64,000 nt of DNA. It comes from Bacteroidota bacterium (GTDB lineage: Bacteria; Bacteroidota; Bacteroidia; UBA7662; CANHCV01). Below are positions 11,003-20,075 of this stretch, in pieces. The stretch covers positions 62,001 through 126,000 of the forward strand of contig CANMVY010000001.1 of the NCBI GenBank assembly GCA_947501265.1. Reading direction: 5' to 3'. The position numbers and the translations under genes were made by a program. How positions within the stretch are numbered: position 1 is the first letter of the stretch; each line of letters starts with the position of its first letter. Below the pieces are notes generated by a model. The model was given only the letters and a program-made list of their open reading frames with translations, was not told where the DNA came from and searched no databases.

Positions 11003-11293
11003 TTAGTTTACGTTAAAGAAATCGATTACATCTCCCTCTTTCAAGGTAACGATGGCTTTCTTATAGTTAGACTTCTTGGACCCAACAAAACCTTTTTTAG
11101 TATAACGAGTTTTGCGTTTGCCCATAACAACCATGGTATTTACATTGACCACGGTAACACCGAAGAATGCTTCAACAGCTTTCTTGATCTCAATCTTATT
11201 GGCTTTCAAAGCAACTTTGAAGGCGTATTGATTGCGTTTCTCTGAAAGACCAGTAGCTTTTTCGGATACAACAGGTGAAATAAGAATTTCCAT
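11003..11293 (-). CDS. rplW: 50S ribosomal protein L23
   Basis: Exit-tunnel protein where trigger factor and SRP dock. The start is set at the ATG at 11293 ([15 protein letters not shown], 96 aa), the standard N-terminus, 1 nt past the rplD stop. An upstream in-frame start at 11314 lies inside rplD and would add seven unconserved residues. Confidence 0.96.
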   Translation of the reverse strand: MEILISPVVSEKATGLSEKRNQYAFKVALKANKIEIKKAVEAFFGVTVVNVNTMVVMGKRKTRYTKKGFVGSKKSNYKKAIVTLKEGDVIDFFNVN

Positions 11294-11294
11294 A

Positions 11295-11918
11295 TTAATG
11301 TAGCTGTTGTTCAATGGTTGATACTGCGTTCGAAGACATGATGATGGTAGCAGCTTTCATCACGTCGTACGTGTTGATGGATGCTGCATCCAAAACTTGG
11401 GTCTTTTGAACATTACGAGAAGAAAGCAATATTTCTTTAGATGGTGTTGCATCTACAAACAATACACGCTTTCCAGTAAGGTTGAAATCGCTCATCATTG
11501 ATACAAAACGCTTGGTTTTGTGATCATCGAAATGCAATTGATCTACCACAATGATTGATCCATTTTGTGCCTTTACTGACAAAGCAGAACGGCGAGCAAG
11601 ATCTTTCACCTTTTTGTTGATTTTGAATGAATAGTCGCGAGGACGAGGACCGAATACACGACCACCACCACGGAACAAAGGGTTTTTGATAGAACCAAAA
11701 CGTGCACCACCAGAACCTTTTTGCTTACGAATCTTTTTGGTAGATCCAGCAATTTCGTTTCTCTCTTTAGACTTATGAGTTCCTTGACGCTGATTGGCCA
11801 AAATGCTCTTCACGTCCAAATAAATGGCATGTTCGTTCACCTCGATGTTAAACACAGAATCATTCACCTGAATTTTTCCGGTTTCTTTTCCTTGAATATT
11901 AAATACTGAAAGTTCCAT
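11295..11918 (-). CDS. rplD: 50S ribosomal protein L4
   Basis: Large-subunit protein with a loop lining the exit tunnel, 207 aa. The loop region [19 protein letters not shown] (about residues 63-81) and [17 protein letters not shown] are typical. In enterobacteria L4 represses the S10 operon; no evidence of that is visible here. It starts 6 nt after rplC ends. Confidence 0.97.
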   Translation of the reverse strand: MELSVFNIQGKETGKIQVNDSVFNIEVNEHAIYLDVKSILANQRQGTHKSKERNEIAGSTKKIRKQKGSGGARFGSIKNPLFRGGGRVFGPRPRDYSFKINKKVKDLARRSALSVKAQNGSIIVVDQLHFDDHKTKRFVSMMSDFNLTGKRVLFVDATPSKEILLSSRNVQKTQVLDAASINTYDVMKAATIIMSSNAVSTIEQQLH

Positions 11919-11924
11919 GTTACC

Positions 11925-12542
11925 TTATTTTTCGATGGTGATAAATGAACCCTTAGCACCAGGAATGGCACCTTTAACAACCAATAGGTTTTGGTCGTTA
12001 TAAACTTTCAATACCTCAAGGTTTTGAACTTTAACACGAACGTTCCCCATTTGTCCACCCATCTTCAAACCTTTATAAACTTTTGAAGGAGTAGAACACT
12101 GACCAATAGAACCAGGAGCACGAAGGCGGTTGTGTTGACCGTGAGTAGCTTCACCTACCCCAGCAAATCCGTGGCGTTTCACAACACCTTGGAAACCGCG
12201 TCCTTTGCTTGTTCCTACAACGTCGATGAAGTCACCTTCTTCGAACAATGAAACGCCAATGGTTTCACCCAATGACAACGATTGTTCGAAGCCTTTGAAT
12301 TCAACTACTTTATGTTTCGGTGTAGTACCGGCTTTCTTAAAGTGTCCAACAAGCGGCTTGGAGGTTGTTTTCTCCTTGCGCTCGCCAGCAGCCAACTGAA
12401 TGGCTTCATATCCGTCGTTCGCCACTGTTTTTACAGCGGTAACAACGTTGGGCATGGCCTCGATTACTGTAACAGCCACTTGGCGGCCATCTTCAGTAAA
12501 GATGCTGGTCATCCCAATTTTTTTAGCGATAATACCTGACAT
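11925..12542 (-). CDS. rplC: 50S ribosomal protein L3
   Basis: Early-assembling large-subunit protein with a loop reaching the peptidyl-transferase centre, 205 aa. It begins [15 protein letters not shown] and carries the [14 protein letters not shown] motif, whose glutamine is the methylated residue in E. coli. The 21-nt gap to rpsJ is the largest in the operon. Confidence 0.97.
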   Translation of the reverse strand: MSGIIAKKIGMTSIFTEDGRQVAVTVIEAMPNVVTAVKTVANDGYEAIQLAAGERKEKTTSKPLVGHFKKAGTTPKHKVVEFKGFEQSLSLGETIGVSLFEEGDFIDVVGTSKGRGFQGVVKRHGFAGVGEATHGQHNRLRAPGSIGQCSTPSKVYKGLKMGGQMGNVRVKVQNLEVLKVYNDQNLLVVKGAIPGAKGSFITIEK

Positions 12543-12563
12543 GGTTATCTTAAATTAAACAAA

Positions 12564-12869
12564 TCAAACCTTAATTTCTACGTCAACCCCACTGGGCAAT
12601 TCCAACTTCATGAGCGCGTCAACGGTCTTAGCCGAGCTGCTGTGAATGTCGATCAAACGCTTGTAGGAACACAATTGGAATTGCTCACGCGCCTTCTTGT
12701 TCACGTGTGGTGAACGTAGAACGGTGAAAATCTGTTTCCTAGTCGGCAGAGGAATCGGTCCACTAACAACCGCACCGGTACCTTTTACCGTCTTCACAAT
12801 TTTCTCAGCAGACTTATCAACCAAATTATGGTCGTAAGACTTGAGCTTAATGCGGATTTTGTGATTCAT
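12564..12869 (-). CDS. rpsJ: 30S ribosomal protein S10
   Basis: 30S head protein that also serves as NusE in antitermination, 101 aa. It has [20 protein letters not shown] and the [21 protein letters not shown] loop. It follows fusA by 13 nt. tuf, which many bacteria carry here, is absent. Confidence 0.97.
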   Translation of the reverse strand: MNHKIRIKLKSYDHNLVDKSAEKIVKTVKGTGAVVSGPIPLPTRKQIFTVLRSPHVNKKAREQFQLCSYKRLIDIHSSSAKTVDALMKLELPSGVDVEIKV

Positions 12870-12882
12870 AACCTTAATTAAT

Positions 12883-15000
12883 TTATTTTGCGGCTTTCGC
12901 CAATACTTCTTTTGCTACGTTGGTAGGAACCTCAGCATAGTGAGAGAATTCCATAGAAGATGTTGCACGGCCTGAAGTAAGGGTACGCAATACTGTTACG
13001 TATCCGAACATTTCTGCCAAAGGCACCTTTACTTTGATCACCTGAGCACCACCTTTGGTGTCCATTCCTTCAACCTGACCACGACGCTTGTTCAAGTCAC
13101 CGATAACATCACCCATGTATTCATCTGGAGTAATAACTTCCATTTTCATAACGGGTTCCAACAAAACTGGACCTGCACTGCGAGCTGCTTCGCGGAAAGC
13201 GGTACGTGCACAAATTTCGAAAGAAAGAGAATCGGAGTCAACTGCGTGGAAAGAACCGTCGAACAAACGAACACGCATGCTATCAACGTTAAATCCAGCT
13301 AACGGACCGTTCACCATAGCGGCATCGAATCCTTTTTGAACAGCAGGGATGTATTCACGAGGAATTGAACCACCTACGATTTCATTCACGAATTCTAAAC
13401 CTGTACCTTCAGCTACACGTGGGCCAATTTCAATTTGAATATCAGCGAATTTACCACGACCACCGGTTTGCTTTTTATACGTTTCACGGTGAGTGAAATT
13501 ACGAGTCAAGGCTTCTTTATAAGCTACTTGAGGAGCTCCTTGTGAACATTCAACTTTGAATTCACGCTTCAAACGATCCAAAATGATTTCCAAGTGCAAC
13601 TCTCCCATTCCAGAAATAACAGTTTGACCTGTTTCTTCGTCGGTATGTACGCGGAAAGTTGGATCCTCTTCGGATAACTTTTGAAGAGCAACACCCAATT
13701 TATCAACGTCAGCTTGAGTTTTAGGTTCGATAGCCAAACCGATAACGGGCTCTGGGAAGCTCATGGATTCTAGAATGATGGGGTGTTTCTCGTCGCAAAG
13801 CGTATCGCCAGTGCGAACATCTTTGAAACCTACTCCGGCACCGATATCACCAGCTTCGATGGAATCCATTGCGTTTTGCTTGTTCGCGTGCATTTGCATT
13901 ACACGAGAAATACGCTCTTTTTTACCTGAACGAGTATTCAAAACGTAAGAACCTGAATCAATCTTTCCAGAATAAACACGAAAGAAAGCCAAGCGTCCTA
14001 CAAAAGGATCAGTCATGATTTTGAATGCCAAAGCAGAAGTAAAATCAGCTACATCTGGACGGCGCTCTTCTTCAGCTCCAGTATCTGGGTTAGTACCCAA
14101 TACGGCAGGAACATCGGAAGGTGATGGCAAATACTGAACAACTGCATCCAACAAACGCTGAACACCTTTGTTTTTAAATGCAGATCCGCACATCAAAGGA
14201 ACGATTTTCATCGCACATGTAGCTTCGCGGATAGCGTTATTCAATTCTTCTTCGGAGATCGAATTTGGATCATCGAAGAATTTCATCATCAAATTATCGT
14301 CGAATTCAGCAACGGCTTCCACCAAGTTACTTCTCCACTCGTCTACTGTTTCTTCCAAATCAGCAGGAACAGGAACTTCAGTGTAGGTCATCCCTTGAGT
14401 TGAGTCGTCCCAAACGATTCCTTTGCGTGTGATCAAATCAATCACACCCTTGAAATCGGATTCAGCACCAATCGGCACTTGCAATGGAACGGGATTACCA
14501 CCAAGAATTTCTTTGATTTCTTTTTGAACATTGAAGAAATCTGCTCCAGCACGATCCATTTTGTTTACGAATCCAATGCGAGGAACGTTGTATTTGTTCA
14601 TCTGACGCCAAACGGTTTCAGATTGTGGCTCAACGCCACCAACGGCACAAAAAAGAGCAACTGCACCATCCAATACACGCAAAGAACGCTCTACCTCAAC
14701 GGTAAAGTCAACGTGTCCTGGGGTATCGATGATGTTTACTTTGTACTCTTCAGTACTGCTGGTTGGCTGACCTTGAACCGTAGGAAACTTCCAGAATGTG
14801 GTTGTAGCAGCCGAAGTGATCGTGATGCCTCGCTCTTGTTCTTGAACCATCCAATCCATGGTAGCAGCTCCATCGTGTACCTCACCGATCTTGTGTGTAA
14901 GACCCGTGTAATAAAGGATACGCTCGGTGGTTGTGGTTTTTCCCGCATCAATGTGAGCAGAGATACCAATATTTCGGGTTAATTTTAAATTTCTTGCCAT
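12883..15000 (-). CDS. fusA: Elongation factor G
   Basis: Translocation GTPase, 705 aa, the usual length. The G1 P-loop AHIDAGKTT is at residues 15-23, followed by the switch region [12 protein letters not shown]3 DTPGHVD and G4 NKMDRAG. Domains II-V follow, with domain IV ([13 protein letters not shown]) and the C-terminal [15 protein letters not shown]. Its place in the str operon marks it as the canonical copy. It is 6 nt from rpsG. Confidence 0.98.
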   Translation of the reverse strand: MARNLKLTRNIGISAHIDAGKTTTTERILYYTGLTHKIGEVHDGAATMDWMVQEQERGITITSAATTTFWKFPTVQGQPTSSTEEYKVNIIDTPGHVDFTVEVERSLRVLDGAVALFCAVGGVEPQSETVWRQMNKYNVPRIGFVNKMDRAGADFFNVQKEIKEILGGNPVPLQVPIGAESDFKGVIDLITRKGIVWDDSTQGMTYTEVPVPADLEETVDEWRSNLVEAVAEFDDNLMMKFFDDPNSISEEELNNAIREATCAMKIVPLMCGSAFKNKGVQRLLDAVVQYLPSPSDVPAVLGTNPDTGAEEERRPDVADFTSALAFKIMTDPFVGRLAFFRVYSGKIDSGSYVLNTRSGKKERISRVMQMHANKQNAMDSIEAGDIGAGVGFKDVRTGDTLCDEKHPIILESMSFPEPVIGLAIEPKTQADVDKLGVALQKLSEEDPTFRVHTDEETGQTVISGMGELHLEIILDRLKREFKVECSQGAPQVAYKEALTRNFTHRETYKKQTGGRGKFADIQIEIGPRVAEGTGLEFVNEIVGGSIPREYIPAVQKGFDAAMVNGPLAGFNVDSMRVRLFDGSFHAVDSDSLSFEICARTAFREAARSAGPVLLEPVMKMEVITPDEYMGDVIGDLNKRRGQVEGMDTKGGAQVIKVKVPLAEMFGYVTVLRTLTSGRATSSMEFSHYAEVPTNVAKEVLAKAAK

Positions 15001-15006
15001 GACAAA

Positions 15007-15474
15007 TTAGAATCGGAAGTGTGAGAATGCTTTGTTGGCTTCTGCCATGCGGTACGTTTCTTCTTTCTTTTTCACTGCACCACCTTCACCTTTGGCAGCA
15101 GCAACGATTTCAGAAGCAAGCTTTTCAGCCATGGATTTATCTCCACGTCGGCGAGCAAAGTTGATCATCCAGCGGAAGCCCAAAGCTTGTTTGCGACCTG
15201 GATTCACTTCGGTTGGAACCTGGAACGTAGCACCACCAACGCGGCGACTACGAACTTCTACAGTAGGCATCACGTTATTCAACGCACGCTTCCATGCTTC
15301 CAATCCGTTCTCGTTGGAACGCTTTTCTACCAAATCCAAAGAATCGTAAAAAATTGTTGCAGCGGTAGATTTCTTTCCATCCCACATCAAACTGTTGATG
15401 AACTTGGTTACCAACACCTCACCAAACTTGGCATCAGGTGCGATATAACGCTTCTTGGGTTTACCTTTTCTCAT
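15007..15474 (-). CDS. rpsG: 30S ribosomal protein S7
   Basis: Primary 16S rRNA-binding protein of the 30S head, 155 aa. It begins [18 protein letters not shown] and shows [19 protein letters not shown] and the [15 protein letters not shown]-terminus. In enterobacteria it regulates the str operon. It lies 12 nt after rpsL. Confidence 0.98.
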   Translation of the reverse strand: MRKGKPKKRYIAPDAKFGEVLVTKFINSLMWDGKKSTAATIFYDSLDLVEKRSNENGLEAWKRALNNVMPTVEVRSRRVGGATFQVPTEVNPGRKQALGFRWMINFARRRGDKSMAEKLASEIVAAAKGEGGAVKKKEETYRMAEANKAFSHFRF

Positions 15475-15486
15475 AACGTTGTTCTA

Positions 15487-15906
15487 TTATTTCTTCTTAC
15501 CACCTTTTGCAGCTCCTTTTGCCGCTTCTTGACCTGGCTTTGGACGCTTCGTTCCGTATTTAGAACGAGCTTGGTTACGGCCGTTAACACCGCTGGTATC
15601 CAATGCACCACGGATGATGTGGTAACGAACCCCTGGAAGATCCTTCACACGACCACCACGAATCAATACGATTGAGTGTTCCTGTAAATTGTGACCTTCT
15701 CCCGGGATATAGGCGTTAACCTCTTTTCCGTTAGTCAATCGCACACGAGCAACTTTGCGCAAGGCAGAGTTTGGTTTCTTTGGGGTAGTTGTGTACACAC
15801 GGGTACAAACTCCGCGTCGTTGAGGGCAAGAATCCAAGGCTGGAGACTTACTCTTCCACATTTTGTCGGTTCTTCCTTTCCGAACAAGCTGTTGAATAGT
15901 TGGCAT
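15487..15906 (-). CDS. rpsL: 30S ribosomal protein S12
   Basis: Decoding-centre protein, 139 aa, and the first gene of the 31-gene operon. The conserved [11 protein letters not shown] (Lys43/Lys44) and [12 protein letters not shown] blocks carry the wild-type lysines, so the known streptomycin-resistance substitutions are not present. A Lys/Ala/Gly-rich tail ([15 protein letters not shown]) extends the C-terminus. The region before the ATG is A/T-rich with no Shine-Dalgarno sequence. Confidence 0.98.
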   Translation of the reverse strand: MPTIQQLVRKGRTDKMWKSKSPALDSCPQRRGVCTRVYTTTPKKPNSALRKVARVRLTNGKEVNAYIPGEGHNLQEHSIVLIRGGRVKDLPGVRYHIIRGALDTSGVNGRNQARSKYGTKRPKPGQEAAKGAAKGGKKK

Positions 15907-15942
15907 TTTCGTATTCTAATTTGTCGTTTTTCTTACAATTAA

Positions 15943-15957
15943 CCGCATTCTCTGCGG
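15943..15957 (-). promoter_or_regulatory. Hairpin at the predicted 5' end of the ribosomal operon mRNA
   Basis: Read on the minus strand, CCGCA-GAGAA-TGCGG can form a 5-bp stem with a 5-nt loop. It lies directly after the -7 element, so it would occupy the first bases of the transcript, about 40 nt before the rpsL start. It could stabilise the mRNA or be a protein-binding leader. No known leader family was recognised. Confidence 0.4.
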
Positions 15958-15962
15958 GACTG

Positions 15963-15970
15963 CAAAGGTA
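15963..15970 (-). promoter_or_regulatory. -7 promoter element for rpsL operon
   Basis: Minus-strand TACCTTTG matches the Bacteroidota -7 consensus TAnnTTTG exactly. It is 56 nt upstream of the rpsL ATG, and no other good match is seen in the gap. It is probably the main promoter for all 31 genes. Confidence 0.75.
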
Positions 15971-16079
15971 AATGATGAATTTCAATAAAGCAACCCTAAA
16001 ACCAAAATTTTCTACACTTGCTTGGAAAGGTGGAAAACATTTCATGAATAAAAGTGTCGCACCGATGGAAATGATTGAT

Positions 16080-16087
16080 TTTCTTTG
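16080..16087 (+). promoter_or_regulatory. Probable -7 element for pepP
   Basis: TTTCTTTG matches TAnnTTTG at seven of eight positions and lies 22 nt before the ATG at 16110. It supports that internal start over the longer open frame. Confidence 0.45.
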
Positions 16088-16109
16088 CAGAAACAAACAA
16101 TATCAACGC

Positions 16110-17408
16110 ATGCGTCAACAACCACTACCCTCCGAAACCTTTGTGGATAACCGCAAAAGATTCGTTCAACACCTTCCTAAAAATGCCATCGCCATCTTTT
16201 TTTCCAACGAAGTGGTCGTTCGCAACGGTGACCAATTCTATTGGCCCTACCGCCAAAATTCCGAATTCTATTGGCTCACCGGAATACAACAAGAAAATTC
16301 TTTCCTCATTCTTTTCCCGGATGCTCCCCTACCCGAAATGCGCGAAATGCTCTTCGTTACCGAAACCAATGAGCACATCGCCACCTGGGAAGGATACAAA
16401 TTAGAGATGGAAGAAGCCCGAAAATTAGCTGGAATTTCCACCGTTCATTGGAGCGATAAATTCGAAGGCGTGATGCGCCAAATGATGGGATATGCCGGAA
16501 CTTGCTTTTTAAATACCAACGAAAACGATCGAACCCCTTCGTTTCCACAGTCCTATGAACACCGAATGGCGGCCAAAATCAAGTCCGAATTCCCGCTTCA
16601 CTCCTTTGGCCGCGCTTCCGAAATCATTAGAAAAGAACGCCCCATTCATTCATCGCACGAAATTGATGCCTTGAAAAAAGCCATCTACCTAACCAAGGAA
16701 GGTCTACTTTTAGCCATGAAATCCATCCGCCCCGGAATGATGGAATACGAAATTGAAGGATTGCTCCAAGGTTACTACGTTTCCAAAGGCGCCAAAGGAT
16801 TTTCCTTCGAGCCCATCGTGGCCGGTGGCGCCAATGCATGCATCTTGCACTACGTCACCAACGACCGACCACTTTTGGATGGCGACCTCCTCCTACTCGA
16901 TCATGGAACCGAATACAACATGTACTGTTCTGATCTTACCCGCTGTTTCCCCGTGAACGGAACCTTTACTCCTCGCCAAAAAGAAGTGTACAATGCTGTT
17001 CTACGGGTGATGCGCCAAGCACGCGAATTGCTGCATACTGGCAATTCTTTAAACGACTACAACACCCAAGCCGCCCTCATCATGGAAGCTGAATTGTTGT
17101 CATTGGGTCTTATTTCTTCCGATGATGTTAAAAACCAGAATCCTGCGTGGCCGGCATATAAAAAATACTTTCCTCACGGAACGGGTCACTTCTTGGGAAT
17201 TGACATTCATGACATCGGAGAGCGGTATTCCAAGCTTCAGCCCGGAATGATCATTACCAACGAACCAGGAATTTACATCAAAGAAGAAGGAATCGGAATT
17301 CGAATTGAAAATGACATATTGATTACTGAAAACGGACCGGTTGATTTGATGGCAGATTTCCCCATTGAAGTGGAAGAGATCGAGCAAATCATGCGCGAAG
17401 GAAAATAA
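16110..17408 (+). CDS. pepP: Xaa-Pro aminopeptidase (aminopeptidase P)
   Basis: Cleaves N-terminal residues that precede proline; a cytoplasmic dinuclear-metal M24 peptidase. From the ATG at 16110 (MRQQPLPSETF) the product is 432 aa, close to E. coli PepP (441). The open frame extends 46 codons upstream, but that segment looks non-coding and includes a probable promoter. An N-terminal AMP_N domain (residues about 1-135) precedes the creatinase fold. Metal ligands are visible as Asp264 (LDHG), Asp275 (SDLTR), His360 (HGTGHFLG), Glu385 (NEPGIY) and Glu400 (IRIEND). It is transcribed divergently from rpsL and converges on the GH97 gene with a 1-nt gap. Confidence 0.93.
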   Translation: MRQQPLPSETFVDNRKRFVQHLPKNAIAIFFSNEVVVRNGDQFYWPYRQNSEFYWLTGIQQENSFLILFPDAPLPEMREMLFVTETNEHIATWEGYKLEMEEARKLAGISTVHWSDKFEGVMRQMMGYAGTCFLNTNENDRTPSFPQSYEHRMAAKIKSEFPLHSFGRASEIIRKERPIHSSHEIDALKKAIYLTKEGLLLAMKSIRPGMMEYEIEGLLQGYYVSKGAKGFSFEPIVAGGANACILHYVTNDRPLLDGDLLLLDHGTEYNMYCSDLTRCFPVNGTFTPRQKEVYNAVLRVMRQARELLHTGNSLNDYNTQAALIMEAELLSLGLISSDDVKNQNPAWPAYKKYFPHGTGHFLGIDIHDIGERYSKLQPGMIITNEPGIYIKEEGIGIRIENDILITENGPVDLMADFPIEVEEIEQIMREGK

Positions 17409-17409
17409 C

Positions 17410-19425
17410 TCAATCCCAAGGAATTTTAGGCGCTTCGGGAATCAAAAACCAAACCTTTCCCCCACCTGCAGGTAGTTTTACGTGTTCGGTGGGGGAATTT
17501 ATTTTCTCTCCCGTCAATTGAAATTGATCGGGTTGGTTTTGCCAATCTCCCAAATCGGTGAACACAAATGCCTTGACCGAATCCCACCCTACGAAATCCC
17601 AATTCCATTCCACCTCTCTCGCTTGGGTACCGTTTACTGCCGACACCATCCACACTCCATTGGTAAACTTTCTAGCCACTACCACCGTCTTCCCAACATC
17701 GGCCACCAAGACTTTGGTCTGTATAACCTCAGCGCTAAACAACCGGAAAAACTGCTGCCATTCGGGGGATTTTTGATAATTCTCGAATCGATCGGCAGCC
17801 ATTTGCATGGGGGAATACAACACTCCCATCAGGGCCATTTGGTGAACCACGGTGGAATGCACCCTGCATTTCATTCCAGGTTGTTCTTGTCCGTTCCATG
17901 GGGTGTAATCTCCTCTGTTTTTAAATAGGACATCGGCCATCCCTGCGGTGTAATCCATTGGACCAGCCAAGCCACGAGTAAACGGGAGTAAAACAGTATG
18001 ATCGGGCGAGTTCCCGGCGCTCCAAGCTTCCCATTCCATTCCACGAACGCTTTCGCCGGTCATCAAATTGGGCCAAGTACGCTCCAAACCCGTTGGCTGA
18101 ATGCATTCGTGAACATCCAACATCAATCCGTACTGAGCAGCCTTTTCCACCACCTTTTGATAATGTTGAACCATTCCCTGCCCGAAAAGGTGCTCTCCAA
18201 TGGGACGTGCTGCTCCGGCATAACCGGTTTTCACGTACCGGATTCCCAACTTGCGATAAAGGGAAAAGGCCGCATCCCATCGCGCTTCGAAAAATGGAGC
18301 ATCCCCACCCGTTTCGCAGTGCGCGATAAGCGCAACTCCTTTCATTTGAGCATACCGAGCAACCTCTTTTAAGTCGTAATCTCTTGCCGATGTTGTTTGA
18401 TCGAAAACCGAATCTTGACCCCACCGATCCCAACCCGTATTCCACCCTTCCACCAACACCCCTCCAATGCGGTTGTGGGCGGCAAAGTTGATGAGTTGCT
18501 TGGCCCTCTCGGTCGTTGCTGCGTGGCGGGGGCCTTCTGTCCAGGTGTGGGTTCCTTGATGCATTTCCCACCAAATCCCTATGTAAGAAATGGGTTTGAT
18601 CCACCGGTTATCTTGAATTTTACAAGGTTCGTTCAACGTTTTGATGACCGATGATTCCAACAGCTCTGCAGCATTATCTCCGAATAAAATAACCCGCCAA
18701 GGCGTTGATACATTTCGATGAAACCGAACCAAATCACCGTTTTTCCAAGGAACCAAATCGGTCGTAAAAACGCCTAAAGAATCACGCTTGAGGGTCATTC
18801 TCGAATAATTCACCAATCCTGCTTCATGCACTGCCAAATGAACCCCACTTGGCAAGCGAGTAGTAAAAGGGGTATTTACCCAAGTGGCTTCTTTCAACGG
18901 TGTTTCATGGAACAATTGTTCTTGGGTATTGTAATCGGCCCAAGCCCACCACGCTGTTCCCTCGTTTCCAATATTAATTTGAGAGTTTTCTTGCTGAAGA
19001 ACCCCGTTTTTTAAAACTTCCGTTCCATTCAAAACGATTCGAAAGGCCATCGCTCGATTGAACAAAGTGAATTCCACCGAAAGGTTGCCTATTTTCTCAT
19101 TCTTGAAAAGAAATCTCCCCTTTTGACATGGATCATTAACTTCAATTTTTGGACCCCAAGCGGCCATCCATTTGTTCTCGGTGTATTGGATAGGAGAAGA
19201 GCCAATGAAATTCCACTTTTCATTTTCGAATCCTTTGAGTTGAAGTGCAATTTGAGAGGAATGAAGAATGGTTTTTCCTTTATATTTCAACTCATAACTG
19301 AGGAGTGGTGACTTATTTTCAACCCGAAGATTTGTAGCACTATCGGGAGAAACGATGGTAACAACTCCTCCAAAGGAAACGGAAGAAAGCAAAGAAAGGA
19401 GAAGGAGCAGTAATAAACGCATCAT
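17410..19425 (-). CDS. Glycoside hydrolase family 97, SusB-like alpha-glucosidase
   Basis: Secreted glycosidase expected to release glucose from alpha-glucosides in the periplasm or at the outer membrane. The start at 19425 (MMRLLLLLLL) gives a classic signal peptide and 671 aa. The longer frame is rejected because it lacks a signal sequence and runs into the neighbouring gene. An N-terminal beta-sandwich domain (about 20-270) precedes the (beta/alpha)8 barrel, which has VEGWNTGW and DVHECIQPTG. The His-Glu pair near 439-440 matches the position of a catalytic-base glutamate in SusB. The segment YVKTGYAG has Gly where retaining GH97 members carry the nucleophile Asp, so an inverting mechanism is inferred. 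The ATG overlaps the stop of the upstream lipoprotein gene (ATGA), so they are probably co-translated. No SusC/D genes are nearby. Confidence 0.88.
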   Translation of the reverse strand: MMRLLLLLLLSLLSSVSFGGVVTIVSPDSATNLRVENKSPLLSYELKYKGKTILHSSQIALQLKGFENEKWNFIGSSPIQYTENKWMAAWGPKIEVNDPCQKGRFLFKNEKIGNLSVEFTLFNRAMAFRIVLNGTEVLKNGVLQQENSQINIGNEGTAWWAWADYNTQEQLFHETPLKEATWVNTPFTTRLPSGVHLAVHEAGLVNYSRMTLKRDSLGVFTTDLVPWKNGDLVRFHRNVSTPWRVILFGDNAAELLESSVIKTLNEPCKIQDNRWIKPISYIGIWWEMHQGTHTWTEGPRHAATTERAKQLINFAAHNRIGGVLVEGWNTGWDRWGQDSVFDQTTSARDYDLKEVARYAQMKGVALIAHCETGGDAPFFEARWDAAFSLYRKLGIRYVKTGYAGAARPIGEHLFGQGMVQHYQKVVEKAAQYGLMLDVHECIQPTGLERTWPNLMTGESVRGMEWEAWSAGNSPDHTVLLPFTRGLAGPMDYTAGMADVLFKNRGDYTPWNGQEQPGMKCRVHSTVVHQMALMGVLYSPMQMAADRFENYQKSPEWQQFFRLFSAEVIQTKVLVADVGKTVVVARKFTNGVWMVSAVNGTQAREVEWNWDFVGWDSVKAFVFTDLGDWQNQPDQFQLTGEKINSPTEHVKLPAGGGKVWFLIPEAPKIPWD

Positions 19426-20075
19426 TCCAAATCTCCGCGCTTGGGTCCTTTGCCTTTCGGAGTTGTTTGATTTTTCGCATCCCTGGCCATTTGCCATGGA
19501 GAAGACATGGTGGTACTAAAAACGTTATTGCTCAACATCTGGGGATTTAACCCATTTGGAAGTCCAGATGGATAACGTGCAAATTTGAATAAATCGCTTT
19601 TGGGGATTTCCAATTCGTTGTACTGGTAAGCCCTACTTCCTGAGATGGCTACGGAACCTGTTACGATTAAATTGATTGGAAAGGAAAGTAACGAAACCAA
19701 TCCGTGAACCAACGTGACCGGGGTTAACAGCATCATCTTCGCGTAATTTTTTGACCTCGCGTATTTTATTCGATAGGTTTTTAAATCTTGAAGATGCATG
19801 AAGTAAAAATGATTGGAGTCGATTTTTACGAGGTTTTCTTGATGATTCCCAAAGCCCCATGATACGGCATCCAAGTTATCGAAATTGCGAAGCACCCAAA
19901 TTCCGGAATCGTTAGCTGCGATTAGTTCACCCATCAATTCATTTCCAAATTGGTCATTGGCTTTGATTTGTGCTCCATAGTAATTGTAATTCATGGAATC
20001 GTACCTCGGCAACACCTTGGATCCTGCGCATCCGCTCAAAATCACAAGAAAAAAGAAAATTTTAACGACCTTCAT
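19422..20075 (-). CDS. Uncharacterised lipoprotein (217 aa)
   Basis: Not a family I can name. The start at 20075 (MKVVKIFFFLVILSGCAG) gives a short type II signal peptide with the lipobox LSGC, so the mature protein should be lipid-anchored. The longer frame adds 27 residues of no signal character. After the anchor come a polar domain (NYYGAQIKANDQFGNELMG, possibly beta-rich) and a hydrophobic stretch around residues 115-145 (MMLLTPVTLVHGLVSLLSFP and then VTGSVAISGS) that could insert in or lie on a membrane. The C-terminus is Lys/Gly-rich. It overlaps the preceding lipoprotein gene by 14 nt and the GH97 gene by 4 nt, so the three genes form one tight operon. Confidence 0.8.
   Translation of the reverse strand: MKVVKIFFFLVILSGCAGSKVLPRYDSMNYNYYGAQIKANDQFGNELMGELIAANDSGIWVLRNFDNLDAVSWGFGNHQENLVKIDSNHFYFMHLQDLKTYRIKYARSKNYAKMMLLTPVTLVHGLVSLLSFPINLIVTGSVAISGSRAYQYNELEIPKSDLFKFARYPSGLPNGLNPQMLSNNVFSTTMSSPWQMARDAKNQTTPKGKGPKRGDLE

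Noticed and set aside
17921-18604. 227-codon minus-strand frame overlapping the GH97 gene in another frame
   Set aside because: The GH97 frame holds the recognisable catalytic barrel. The alternative has no domain and unlikely composition.
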